Shown: piece by piece, positions 22,443-30,805 of the stretch | Position numbering within the stretch: the stretch's first letter is position 1 | Layout of the letters: each line of letters begins with the position of its first letter | Assembly: GCF_030915505.1 (NCBI RefSeq) | Contig: NZ_CP133265.1 | Span: forward strand, 992,001 to 1,056,000 | Origin: Neobacillus sp. OS1-2 | GTDB taxonomy: Bacteria > Bacillota > Bacilli > Bacillales > Cytobacillaceae | DNA: 64,000 bases | Reading direction: 5' to 3' | The notes under the pieces: model-generated | Told to the model about the DNA's origin: nothing | What the model saw: only the letters and a program-made list of their open reading frames with translations | Database searches by the model: none | Made by a program: the position numbers and the translations under genes

Positions 22443-22460
22443 GAAATCGGAGGGATAACG

Positions 22461-22754
22461 ATGCAGCAGCAAAATATGAATATGCCAAACATGAATGCAC
22501 AAAACCAACAAATGAAGATGCAGCAGCCCCCTGGGGTGGTTTCAACAAAAGATGCACTTTACTTAACCGACATGATGTCATGGAATTTACTATCTGCCAA
22601 AAAGGCACACTTCTTTGCCGGCCAATGTCAGGATCCTGAGGTAAAAGCAGCGGCGGCAAAATGCGGGCAAATGCATCAACGTCATTACCAGCAGCTCCTT
22701 CAACACATGGGTCAGCACGCTAGTCAGCAGCAGCCGTTAAACAACATGCAATGA
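22461..22754 (+). CDS. yusN: Spore coat-type protein (YusN-like)
   Basis: The 97-residue protein is rich in Gln, Met and Asn at both ends with a central helical block STKDALYLTDMMSWNLLSAK, a pattern of small CotF-related spore-coat proteins. It is 18 bp after yuzL and is followed by a second coat-type gene, so the three probably form one sporulation operon. YusN of B. subtilis occupies the same place. Confidence 0.7.
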   Translation: MQQQNMNMPNMNAQNQQMKMQQPPGVVSTKDALYLTDMMSWNLLSAKKAHFFAGQCQDPEVKAAAAKCGQMHQRHYQQLLQHMGQHASQQQPLNNMQ

Positions 22755-22772
22755 GAAATGGAGGTTTTTATG

Positions 22773-23111
22773 ATGAATCAAAACCAGCAAAAAATTCAAA
22801 ATCCAGAAACGCAAGTACCAAAGACACCGCAAATGAATGATCGTGATTTCATTAACGATTTATTGACAACAGAGAAATATATGACGACTTCCTATAGCAT
22901 GGCAATGCATGAGGCGAGTCATCAAGGGCTATACCAGGATATCATGCAAATTTTCAACGAAACTGAGCAATGCCAGCGCGAACTTTATAATTTGATGTTC
23001 CAAAAAGGCTGGTATGCCATTGAAGCAGCTGACCAGCAGAAACTGCAACAATCGTATCAGCAATTCCAAGGGTATACCAATCAATTTCCTAATGGCGGGA
23101 CGCTGCAATAA
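22773..23111 (+). CDS. CotF-domain spore coat protein
   Basis: The protein of about 112 residues has a CotF/coat-F domain: NDRDFINDLLTTEKYMTTSY followed by a long four-helix region ending in QRELYNLMFQKGWYAIEAA. Such proteins are structural components of the Bacillus spore coat. GGAGG lies eight bases before the ATG at 22773; the ATG at 22770 is an equal alternative. Confidence 0.8.
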   Translation: MNQNQQKIQNPETQVPKTPQMNDRDFINDLLTTEKYMTTSYSMAMHEASHQGLYQDIMQIFNETEQCQRELYNLMFQKGWYAIEAADQQKLQQSYQQFQGYTNQFPNGGTLQ

Positions 23112-23114
23112 AAT

Positions 23115-23153
23115 AAGAAACCGGGGGATTTAAAATCCTCCGGTTTCTTATTT
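23115..23153 (+). terminator. Intrinsic terminator after the coat genes
   Basis: AAGAAACCGGGGGAT pairs with ATCCTCCGGTTTCTT (23115-23129 with 23135-23149, one G-T pair), followed by ATTT. Confidence 0.85.
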
Positions 23154-23171
23154 ACTAGAATTTTTTTCATT

Positions 23172-23225
23172 GGACTTTGAGAAATGTCCAGGCCATACGC
23201 CGCTGACCAGGGCACTTCCGCTTTT
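23172..23225 (-). repeat. Dispersed repeat (AAAAGCGG family), copy 4
   Basis: On the minus strand AAAAGCGGAAGTGCCCTGG starts directly after the DUF2573 stop codon and ends with ACATTTCTCAAAGTCCAA. Confidence 0.65.
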
Positions 23226-23226
23226 C

Positions 23227-23475
23227 TTATTTCGCTGATTTCCGATGTTCTTCATTCAATTGTTTGATTTCCTGAATCATTTGCTTCATTTCTTCCCGTG
23301 CATCAGGGTATAGTGAACTCCAATGGTTGATTAATGCCGGCATCGACTTGGCAATATGAGAGTACAGCGCCCAGGCCTTTACCTTTTCCTTTGTTTCGGC
23401 ACCCGATTCCCCAACTAATAGTTCACTATATTTTTCAAGCAAAGCGTTGAACTGCTCCGCAAATACTTTCTCCAT
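23227..23475 (-). CDS. yusU: DUF2573 family protein (YusU-like)
   Basis: The 82-residue acidic helical protein (EQFNALLEKYSELLVGE at the start) fits the DUF2573 family, to which B. subtilis YusU belongs. No function is known. The start at 23475 has GGAAGG seven bases upstream and lies within the 3' end of the FhuF-like gene, an overlap of 41 bp in another frame, so the pair is likely cotranscribed. Confidence 0.65.
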   Translation of the reverse strand: MEKVFAEQFNALLEKYSELLVGESGAETKEKVKAWALYSHIAKSMPALINHWSSLYPDAREEMKQMIQEIKQLNEEHRKSAK

Positions 23476-24232
23476 CATGACACCTTCCATCTTTCGCCAA
23501 ATGAGTACATGGACATGTTTTGCAGCGTTTCCCTGCAGGTAGCTGATAGGTAAAACAGCATGTCTTTCTAATTCTAATCTCTTCATCTCGCTCTTCTACA
23601 TACGTCTTTTCAGTAAAGTATTTATGCAATGGGTTTAAATGGTAATCCCCAAACAGTTGTCCTTCTGCTTCTAGCAATAAATAGCGAAAATCATCTCTCA
23701 CGTTAGCATTCTCGCTATCTTTCCATTCACTTTCATAAAGCCAGAATATGTATATAGCGATATTCTCCCACAGAATCAGTTTAGAAATTCTGACTGTCTT
23801 TTCCATCTGTGCAATAATGGGGTAAATATTTTTCGCAAACAGATCCTTCAGAATATGATCGCGCCATTCGGAACGATTCTCACTTGCATCCAATTCTTCC
23901 ACAGCTGAATCCACCAAAGTTAAGGACGGGAGCCAATTTTCCCCTTGTACCGGTAGCTCCATCTCCACATTTTCCAATGACACATTCAATTTTTTATTCC
24001 AGGCGGTCATCGCATAAAGCGCCATTACTGCTATGAAGGCATACCTTTTGATGAAAATCGATGCCGCTACTTTTTCATTCGGTGCCCCGAGCGTCTCTGC
24101 TAATTTTTTCAAATAGTCCTTGAGGAACGACTCATCCAGCAGTTTGGCAACGCAGACAGAATGATTTAAACTGGCATCGAACCTGTATTTTTTTAACTGA
24201 ATTCTTTCTTGATCTGTCATTGGGTTAGCCAT
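23435..24232 (-). CDS. FhuF-like ferric siderophore reductase
   Basis: The 265-residue protein ends with CC-x10-C-x2-C (CCFTYQLP then RCKTCPC), the [2Fe-2S] cluster motif of FhuF-type siderophore reductases. The rest is the weakly conserved FhuF/IucA-C-like domain. It probably releases iron from imported siderophores in the cytosol. It overlaps the last codons of the ATPase gene by 8 bp, which ties it to the importer. Confidence 0.83.
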   Translation of the reverse strand: MANPMTDQERIQLKKYRFDASLNHSVCVAKLLDESFLKDYLKKLAETLGAPNEKVAASIFIKRYAFIAVMALYAMTAWNKKLNVSLENVEMELPVQGENWLPSLTLVDSAVEELDASENRSEWRDHILKDLFAKNIYPIIAQMEKTVRISKLILWENIAIYIFWLYESEWKDSENANVRDDFRYLLLEAEGQLFGDYHLNPLHKYFTEKTYVEERDEEIRIRKTCCFTYQLPAGKRCKTCPCTHLAKDGRCHDGESICGAVQRFA

Positions 24233-25046
24233 TTATCGCTACCGCCTTATCAATAATACATCTGCCTTTACCGTAAGGGATGCACAATGGAGTTCCAAAT
24301 AGCGGATCCATCGTTACCTCACAGTCCATGCCAAAGACATTTTTGACCAAGCCGCAGTTGATGACATGCTCGGGTTTCCCTTGTGCGTAAACCTTCTTGT
24401 CCTTAATGGCAACCACATTATGGGCATAGCGGCAGGCAAGGTTGAGGTCGTGAAGCACCATCACAACGGTTCTATTTTTCATTTCATTTAATTCAAACAG
24501 CAAATCAAGAATTTCAATTTGGTGGGTCATATCCAAATATGTCGTCGGTTCGTCCAAAAGGATAATATCCGTATCCTGTGCCAAAGTCATCGCAATCCAT
24601 GCCCGCTGTCTCTGCCCTCCGGAAAGAGAATCAACTGTTCTCCCTTTTAACTCTTCCAAACGAGTGGCTTTAAGGGCATCATTGACCTTTTTTTCATCTT
24701 CCTCAGACCATTGTTTGAGCCAGGTTTGATGCGGGTAACGACCTTGTTTGACGAGTTGAAGAACGGTTAACCCCTCCGGAGCAGTCGGTGACTGCGGCAG
24801 TATCGCCATCTTTTTGGCAATTTCTTTTGTAGAAAGCTTAGCAATTGCCTTTCCTTCAAGGAGGACTCCCCCGGACTTCGGCTTTAGGAGACGGGCAATT
24901 GAACGAAGCAAAGTGGATTTCCCGCAGCCATTCCCGCCAATAAAAACGGTAATTTCACCCTTTGGAATTTTCAAATCCAACTCATTAATAATGAGTGTCT
25001 CTCCGTAGGAGAGGGATAAATTTTTCGTTTCAATCGCATTCATCAT
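24225..25046 (-). CDS. yusV: Siderophore ABC transporter ATP-binding protein (YusV-like)
   Basis: The 273-residue ATPase has Walker A GGNGCGKST, signature LSGGQRQRAWIAMTLA and Walker B IILLDEPTTYLD, the FecE/FepC pattern. In B. subtilis YusV serves several siderophore permeases. Here it follows both permease genes and precedes the FhuF-like reductase on the same strand, so it belongs to one iron-uptake operon. Confidence 0.9.
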   Translation of the reverse strand: MMNAIETKNLSLSYGETLIINELDLKIPKGEITVFIGGNGCGKSTLLRSIARLLKPKSGGVLLEGKAIAKLSTKEIAKKMAILPQSPTAPEGLTVLQLVKQGRYPHQTWLKQWSEEDEKKVNDALKATRLEELKGRTVDSLSGGQRQRAWIAMTLAQDTDIILLDEPTTYLDMTHQIEILDLLFELNEMKNRTVVMVLHDLNLACRYAHNVVAIKDKKVYAQGKPEHVINCGLVKNVFGMDCEVTMDPLFGTPLCIPYGKGRCIIDKAVAING

Positions 25047-25073
25047 CCTGCCAGCTCCTTTATGACTTTTATC

Positions 25074-26129
25074 TTAAGCGTTCCTCGTTTTAAATAGTAA
25101 GTAAATAAAGTACGGTGCGCCGATTCCGGCCGTAAACACTCCTGCAGGCACTTCTAACGGTGAAAACATCGTTCGACCGATTAAATCAGCCACCATCACT
25201 AAGATTCCGCCCAGCAGTGCTGAGGTCGGAAGCAATGCGCCAAAAGACGATCCCACTAACCTTCGGGCCATATGCGGTGCCATCAACCCAACAAAGCCGA
25301 TGCCCCCGGCAAAAGCAACCGAACTGCCAATCAAAGCCGTACTGATCATTAACAGTAGAAAACGTTGTCTTTGCACCTTGCCACCTAAACCGGTTGCCAC
25401 CTCATCACCTAGCTCTTGAATATTAATCGCTCTTGCTGCCACCATTGCAATGATGAGAAAAATGACCGTCCACGGAACAAGTGTCGCGACATTTTTCCAA
25501 TTGGATCCATAAACCGTGCCAGTAATCCAAATATTTGCTTGGCTCGCCTGGTAAATCGGCCCCATAATCATCATTAAAGTCGTTAACGCCTGCATCAAGG
25601 TGGAAATTCCAATACCAATCAATACAAGTCTAATTGGCGAGACCCCATTTTTCCAGGCTAGGAAGTAAACGAGCAGCGCCACAATCCCTGCACCCAAAAA
25701 GGCGGCTAACGGCAACCAGGCTATGCTGATGGTTAACGCATTATTTTTGTCACTAAATAGGGCTAAGAAGGCCACTACCGCAACTGCGGCTCCCCCGGTA
25801 ATCCCAAGGATATCCGGTGAGGCAAGCGGGTTACGAATCATCCCTTGTAAGATGCCGCCCGCTACCGCTAAAGACATTCCTACCATTAAGGCGACAATAA
25901 TTCGTGGTAAACGAAAGGATGTAATGATTAGCTTTTCCATTTCAGGGCCGCCACCAAATAAAACTTTAACCACCGTTAACGGGTTAATTTTCATTTCCCC
26001 TATACCGGTACTAGTTACAAATACGATGAAGGTAACAAGTAGCAGAATGATAAAGATAAATGCAGCCCTTTGGTCGATTAAAAAGGACAGTTTGCCCTTA
26101 AACGGACGAAAATTTTTATATTTACTCAT
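25074..26129 (-). CDS. FecCD-type siderophore permease, second subunit
   Basis: The 351-residue protein has about ten membrane segments and the FecCD blocks NPLASPDILGITGGAAV and GFVGLMAPHMARRLVG. It forms the membrane channel with the preceding permease. Length and order resemble B. subtilis YfhA, a hydroxamate siderophore (schizokinen-type) permease; the exact ligand is inferred only. Its start overlaps the upstream permease stop by four bases (ATGA). Confidence 0.9.
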   Translation of the reverse strand: MSKYKNFRPFKGKLSFLIDQRAAFIFIILLLVTFIVFVTSTGIGEMKINPLTVVKVLFGGGPEMEKLIITSFRLPRIIVALMVGMSLAVAGGILQGMIRNPLASPDILGITGGAAVAVVAFLALFSDKNNALTISIAWLPLAAFLGAGIVALLVYFLAWKNGVSPIRLVLIGIGISTLMQALTTLMMIMGPIYQASQANIWITGTVYGSNWKNVATLVPWTVIFLIIAMVAARAINIQELGDEVATGLGGKVQRQRFLLLMISTALIGSSVAFAGGIGFVGLMAPHMARRLVGSSFGALLPTSALLGGILVMVADLIGRTMFSPLEVPAGVFTAGIGAPYFIYLLFKTRNA

Positions 26130-27130
26130 CGGCCATTGAACCCCCTTCTCGCAATGTAGATAAAGAATGGAGTTCCAATAATGGCTGTCATGACTCCGAC
26201 GGGTACTTCGGAGGGCATTAAAATATATCGTGCAGCGATATCGGCGGCAAGTAACAGGATTGCCCCCAGAACACCAGATAAAGGAATTACCCAGCGATGA
26301 TCAATACCAATGATCGACCTCGCAATATGGGGAATGACGATTCCGACGAAGCCTATCGGCCCTGCCACTGCCACGGAACCACCGGCCAATAAAATGACTA
26401 TCACACCAATGGCAATTTTAATTAATCCTGTGTTGAGCCCAAGACCCTTTGCGACATCTTCCCCCATGGACAGGATATTCATTTTTCCAGCAATCAGAAC
26501 GGCACCTAACCAGCCAACGCCGATAAATGGTAACACGGACATAAGCGTCGAAAGCTTCCGGCCTTGTACAGACCCGGCAAGCCAAAACAATACCTGCTCA
26601 AGTGCCGCTTCATCTACAACCAGTAAACCTTGGGTAAAAGATGAAAACATCGCGGCTATTGCAGCACCCGCCAAGGTAAGCTTCATCGGTGTTAATCCCT
26701 CCAGGCCGAAGGAACCAATCCCGTAAACACTAATGGCCGCAACTGTTGCGCCAAGAAAGGCGAGACCGTTGAAGGCTGTTAAATCATTGACTGAAAATAA
26801 GGTAACGGCTGCAACGACAGCAAAGCCTGCACCGGCATTAATCCCGAAGATTCCCGGTGAAGCGAGCGGGTTCTTGGTTAATGTCTGCATCAAAACCCCT
26901 GCTATTGCTAGGCTTGCTCCTACTGCTGATGCAATTAACGCACGTGGAAGTCTAACAGTTTGAATAATAATATGTTCGTTTGAGCCATTATAATGCGTAA
27001 AGGAATCCATTGCCGTTCGCCAGCTAGTATCTGTATAGCCGAAAATAACACTGGCACACATTAATAGAAGCATGACTAGAACCGCGGTTATAAACCCAAC
27101 CCATTTTAATGATATATTTTTTAACAGCAT
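26126..27130 (-). CDS. FecCD-type siderophore permease, first subunit
   Basis: The 334-residue protein shows the same FecCD blocks, NPLASPGIFGINAGAGF and GFVGIVIPHIARSIIG, and resembles YfiZ in length and order. GGAAGG precedes the ATG. It heads the minus-strand operon permease-permease-ATPase-reductase, whose promoter region carries two Fur-box-like sequences. Confidence 0.9.
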   Translation of the reverse strand: MLLKNISLKWVGFITAVLVMLLLMCASVIFGYTDTSWRTAMDSFTHYNGSNEHIIIQTVRLPRALIASAVGASLAIAGVLMQTLTKNPLASPGIFGINAGAGFAVVAAVTLFSVNDLTAFNGLAFLGATVAAISVYGIGSFGLEGLTPMKLTLAGAAIAAMFSSFTQGLLVVDEAALEQVLFWLAGSVQGRKLSTLMSVLPFIGVGWLGAVLIAGKMNILSMGEDVAKGLGLNTGLIKIAIGVIVILLAGGSVAVAGPIGFVGIVIPHIARSIIGIDHRWVIPLSGVLGAILLLAADIAARYILMPSEVPVGVMTAIIGTPFFIYIARRGFNGR

Positions 27131-27186
27131 TTGCTTGAAACCTTCCTACCAGCTTTATTGTTCATTACCATTAGTCTATCTTTAAT

Positions 27187-27223
27187 TGATAACCATTGTC
27201 AATGAATTTGATAATCACTTTCA
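27187..27223. promoter_or_regulatory. Two Fur boxes at the permease promoter
   Basis: TGATAACCATTGTCA (27187-27201) and TGATAATCACTTTCA (27209-27223) each resemble the 7-1-7 Fur box with two or three mismatches. The minus-strand TTGACA of the permease promoter (complement of 27197-27202) lies inside the first. Confidence 0.75.
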
Positions 27224-27231
27224 ATTAGTCA

Positions 27232-27286
27232 TTGACAACTTGTGCAAGGCACATTATGATAAAAATGTCATTGAAAATGATTATCA
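27232..27286 (+). promoter_or_regulatory. Sigma-A promoter and Fur box of the siderophore lipoprotein
   Basis: TTGACA (27232-27237) and TATGAT (27255-27260) are 17 bp apart. TGAAAATGATTATCA (27272-27286) just downstream is a 7-1-7 Fur box with a single mismatch, covering the start site; this explains repression by iron. Confidence 0.88.
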
Positions 27287-27318
27287 TTTACATTTATAAA
27301 AGGAGGATACATACTTAT

Positions 27319-28287
27319 ATGAAGTCAGTAAAAACAGTACTTTCTCTTTTCTCGGTCATGGCGCTTCTTTTATTAGCGGCTTGTGGTGGAAATGAGGAAA
27401 AGACAACAGACAAGAAAGATACACCAAAAACAACGGAAGAAACGTCCTATACCGTTGAACATGCGATGGGTTCTACTCCTATTAAGGGTACCCCAAAAAG
27501 AGTTGTCATTCTCACGAACGAAGGAACGGAAGCACTTTTGGCAATGGGGGTAACTCCTGTCGGTGCTGTTAAATCTTTTACTGGTGATCCTTGGTACGAT
27601 CATATTGCCGATAAGATGAAAGATGTAAAGGTAGTTGGGGTGGAAAGTGAAGTAAACGTAGAGGCCATAGCAGCACTAAAGCCTGATTTGATTATCGGTA
27701 ATAAAATGCGTCAGGAAAAAATTTACGATCAATTAAAAGCGATTGCACCAACTGTATTTGCGGAAACCCTTCGTGGTGATTGGAAAGAGAACTTTAAGTT
27801 ATATGCTAAAGCACTTAATAAGGTAGATAAAGGCAATGAAGTCATTGAAAAATATGACGCCCGCATTGCTGACATGAAAGAAAAACTTGGTGATCGGAAA
27901 AATATGAAGGTGTCTATGGTCCGCTTTATGGCCGGCGAGGTTCGTATTTATCACAAAGATACCTTCTCAGGTGTTATCTTAAATGACCTTGGCTTCGCCC
28001 GTCCGGAAAGTCAAAATGTTGAGGATTTTGCCGAAAGAAACGTGACGAAGGAACGGATTCCAGCAATGGAGGGAGATATTCTTTTCTACTTCACGTATGA
28101 AACAGGTGATGGCAAAGGTTCTGAATTGGAGAAAGAATGGATTAATGATCCATTGTTCAAGAATCTAGAGGTAGCTAAGAAGGGTGAAGTTCACAAAGTG
28201 AGCGATACGATTTGGAATACCGCAGGCGGCGTCCTTGCTGCCAACCTGATGCTTGATGATATTGAAAAGATCTTTTTGAAAAAATAA
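27319..28287 (+). CDS. Iron-siderophore substrate-binding lipoprotein
   Basis: The 322-residue protein has a lipoprotein signal peptide with lipobox LAAC and a helical-backbone (class III) binding domain starting YTVEHAMGSTPIKGTPKRVV and including GVTPVGAVKSF. It resembles B. subtilis YfiY. It captures ferric siderophore outside the membrane for the divergent permease operon. The ATG at 27319 is the first in good context; AGGAGG is 12 bases upstream, somewhat far. It has its own Fur-controlled promoter. Confidence 0.9.
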   Translation: MKSVKTVLSLFSVMALLLLAACGGNEEKTTDKKDTPKTTEETSYTVEHAMGSTPIKGTPKRVVILTNEGTEALLAMGVTPVGAVKSFTGDPWYDHIADKMKDVKVVGVESEVNVEAIAALKPDLIIGNKMRQEKIYDQLKAIAPTVFAETLRGDWKENFKLYAKALNKVDKGNEVIEKYDARIADMKEKLGDRKNMKVSMVRFMAGEVRIYHKDTFSGVILNDLGFARPESQNVEDFAERNVTKERIPAMEGDILFYFTYETGDGKGSELEKEWINDPLFKNLEVAKKGEVHKVSDTIWNTAGGVLAANLMLDDIEKIFLKK

Positions 28288-28293
28288 GCTTCA

Positions 28294-28327
28294 AGGACCG
28301 CCTATGTGATGGGCGGTCCTTTTTTTA
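28294..28327 (+). terminator. Intrinsic terminator after the siderophore lipoprotein
   Basis: AGGACCGCC and GGCGGTCCT form a perfect 9-bp stem followed by seven T. Confidence 0.93.
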
Positions 28328-28365
28328 TTCTGCGTTTTTTTGGATTTATTCCGCCAAACACGTTT

Positions 28366-28405
28366 AACAGCATCAAAAAAGAGCGAAACAAACCTCGCTC
28401 TTTAA
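28366..28405 (-). terminator. Intrinsic terminator after rodA
   Basis: AAAGAGCGAGG and TTTCGCTCTTT pair on the minus strand, followed by TTTTTTGATG. Confidence 0.8.
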
Positions 28406-28412
28406 AATAGCC

Positions 28413-29582
28413 TTATGCGGTTGTCGAAAACATGTATTTTTTATAATGGTAGCGAATCGAAAAAATCAAGCCTAGTGCGAGCATGTTCCCCATTAACGCG
28501 CTCCCGCCGTAGCTAATGAACGGCAACGGGATTCCTGTGATTGGCAGGACGCCAATCGTCATCCCAATATTTTGGAAAACGTGGAAGGTAATCATGCTGA
28601 TGACCCCGACACAAATATACGTATAAAAGTTATTCTTCGTTTCCATGCCAACTTTTGTAATATGGTAGATCAATAAGAAAAATAAACTGATTAATACGCT
28701 CGCACCAATAAAGCCATATTCCTCGCCGACCACACTAAAGATAAAATCGGTTTGGCTTTCCGGTAAATAAACTTCGCGGTTGCCGAACCCTTTGCCGCCT
28801 GTTTGCCCTGAGCCAATGGCAAGCAGGGATTTCGTCAGCTGGTAGGCATCCGTCCCTTGATAGCTATATGGATCAAGCCATGAATAAATCCGGCGAAGCT
28901 GGTATTCGCCCACGCCAAGATACTTTGCCAAAAATTCAGGATTCCATAGGACAAAATAAAAAACAGTTCCAATCAGGACTACCCCGGCAGAAAACATCGG
29001 CACCAATATCTTCCACGAAATACCAGAGATAAAAATCATCCCTATCAAAATGGCAATAAAGACAAGTGCTGTTCCTAAGTCCTGCTTAATGATCAGCACT
29101 AGTGGGGCCATTGCGACAATCCCCATTTTGATCAATAGCCAGAAATCAGACTGCATGGTCTTGACCGCATTTTTTTGATGATGTTGATCGATAACCCGTG
29201 CCAACCCTAAGATAATAAAGATTTTGACAAACTCCGATGGCTGCAAAGAGCCAATCCCTGGAAGCACGAACCAGTTTTTCGCACCGTTGATAACCGGAGC
29301 GATACTTGCTGGTGCAACAATTAGAAAACAAAGCAGGAAAATACCAAATCCATAGGCATACCAGGTGAGCTTTCGCAGCTGGTCCGAATCAAGCGTCATA
29401 ACAGCTGCGATAATCCCGCCGCCGACACCATACCACACAATTTGCTTAATTAAGAAATTTTCCTTATACTGCCCACTCGCCTGCGCACTATAAATGGCCA
29501 AACAGCTAGCTAAGAAAAGTAAGATCAATATAAATACCAGATTATAATCGAGTTTTGTAGTTGCGTTATTTTTTGAAGTCAT
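28413..29582 (-). CDS. rodA: Rod-shape SEDS protein RodA (FtsW/RodA/SpoVE family)
   Basis: The 389-residue protein has about ten membrane segments and the SEDS signature near the C-terminus (PLPFISYGGSALMGNMLALG). These proteins are peptidoglycan glycosyltransferases; RodA acts in side-wall elongation. GSLQPSEFVKIFIILGLA and VGEEYGFIGA are family blocks. No penicillin-binding partner is next to it. RodA is preferred to FtsW because of the short N-terminus; this is not certain. Confidence 0.85.
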   Translation of the reverse strand: MTSKNNATTKLDYNLVFILILLFLASCLAIYSAQASGQYKENFLIKQIVWYGVGGGIIAAVMTLDSDQLRKLTWYAYGFGIFLLCFLIVAPASIAPVINGAKNWFVLPGIGSLQPSEFVKIFIILGLARVIDQHHQKNAVKTMQSDFWLLIKMGIVAMAPLVLIIKQDLGTALVFIAILIGMIFISGISWKILVPMFSAGVVLIGTVFYFVLWNPEFLAKYLGVGEYQLRRIYSWLDPYSYQGTDAYQLTKSLLAIGSGQTGGKGFGNREVYLPESQTDFIFSVVGEEYGFIGASVLISLFFLLIYHITKVGMETKNNFYTYICVGVISMITFHVFQNIGMTIGVLPITGIPLPFISYGGSALMGNMLALGLIFSIRYHYKKYMFSTTA

Positions 29583-29681
29583 TTACGTTCCACCTTACTA
29601 AGAACTTGTCCATTCCTTCATTATATTTTTAATAACAACAAATCTCAACTTCTAACCCTATAATGGTTTAATTTACATAGT

Positions 29682-29843
29682 AAAAGCGGAAGACGCCCGT
29701 TTATCGGCGTATGGACTGGAGCGCTTCGACTGAGATAAAGGAAACACGGAGAGCGTAGCGCATCCGTGCTTGACTTATCGTAGGGAGAAGAGCGAAGTAC
29801 ACTAGCCGATGGCGTCTGAAGCTGGATCATTCGCAAAGTCGAA
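29682..29843 (+). repeat. Dispersed repeat (AAAAGCGG family), long form, copy 5
   Basis: It starts AAAAGCGGAAGACGCC and ends GGCGTCTGAAGCTGGA then CGCAAAGTCGAA; AGACGCC and GGCGTCT form an inverted pair. With about 160 bp it is the longest copy and fills the rodA to DUF4931 gap. Confidence 0.75.
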
Positions 29844-29854
29844 ATTCGTATTGC

Positions 29855-30619
29855 TTATCTCTTAAAATAAATCCGCCGCACTTCTTCTGCCATCCACTGT
29901 AAATTACTTGGTACCTGGGGGATGCCATAGCCAATATAAAGTGGGGTGGTGACAAAACGGGAAACAATTTTCGCATAGATTTTATCGTCAATATGATGAA
30001 AAAATACATTGTAGCTTGTTGCTCTGAAGGGAAAATGGTTTAGGATATAGTCGACCGCCACCTGCATATATTCCGAAAACTTCTCTTGATAGGCGGTATC
30101 AGGCATTTCTACATTAAATTCATAAAACCCCACGCGAGGCTTTGTCGACAGTGTAAACCGAACACTATCTGCTTCGGCAATCACAATCCCCTCAAACATT
30201 TCATGGGTTACCGTTTCTTTGTAATCAATATCATGTAAACCAATGATTTGCATATGTGGATGGGCAAGCGTCCCGCCAGACAATGGTCCATGGTTTTTGA
30301 AAAAAATGACCGAATGATAGTTGCCGGTTTCCTCCATTGCTAACCAATGCTGCAAGCCGAACCTAATCAATTTATGTAGATGCTCTTTTGAATAGGTTGA
30401 TAAATCGGCGTGACAATCGTCTGTTTCTATTAATACGGTTTGGTAGGCATTTTCTAATACAGGATATTTATTTTTCAAAAGAATAATGGATCCATCCACA
30501 GCGATGAGATCCGTCAGTTTGTCTCTTTCGCAAAACGGGCAGGCCTGCTCTTTGTTTCGAATATTTTCCGGTTTCTTGACACCGATGGATGTATTAAAAT
30601 GCAGATGTTTCGTTTCCAA
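29855..30619 (-). CDS. DUF4931 / galactose-1-phosphate uridylyltransferase-like protein
   Basis: The 254-residue protein has a zinc-type CPFC near residue 28 and the HIT-superfamily histidine motif AHPHMQIIG near residue 122, as in GalT. It lacks other gal genes nearby, so it is probably a nucleotidyl transferase or phosphorylase on an unknown substrate. The start is TTG with GGGGATAAACG upstream. It stands alone between two gene-free gaps. Confidence 0.75.
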   Translation of the reverse strand: METKHLHFNTSIGVKKPENIRNKEQACPFCERDKLTDLIAVDGSIILLKNKYPVLENAYQTVLIETDDCHADLSTYSKEHLHKLIRFGLQHWLAMEETGNYHSVIFFKNHGPLSGGTLAHPHMQIIGLHDIDYKETVTHEMFEGIVIAEADSVRFTLSTKPRVGFYEFNVEMPDTAYQEKFSEYMQVAVDYILNHFPFRATSYNVFFHHIDDKIYAKIVSRFVTTPLYIGYGIPQVPSNLQWMAEEVRRIYFKR

Positions 30620-30739
30620 ACGTTTATCCCCTCTCCAAAAGGCTATAGTTCTATTTTATGGGAGGAAGTGTTTCATTTGCACTTAATTTGTTCTAACAGC
30701 TTATTATTTTTATTTACCTTATTGGAGAAATTTCATTAA

Positions 30740-30767
30740 TTGAAAGATATTTGCATATCTTTACATT
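30740..30767 (+). promoter_or_regulatory. uppP promoter with internal palindrome
   Basis: TTGAAA (30740-30745) and TACATT (30762-30767) are 16 bp apart. The spacer contains a perfect inverted repeat, AAAGATAT-TTGC-ATATCTTT (30743-30762), that overlaps both elements. Confidence 0.55.
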
Positions 30768-30805
30768 GTACAGGCATATGAATACTTTAGAATGTGAGGG
30801 ACCTT

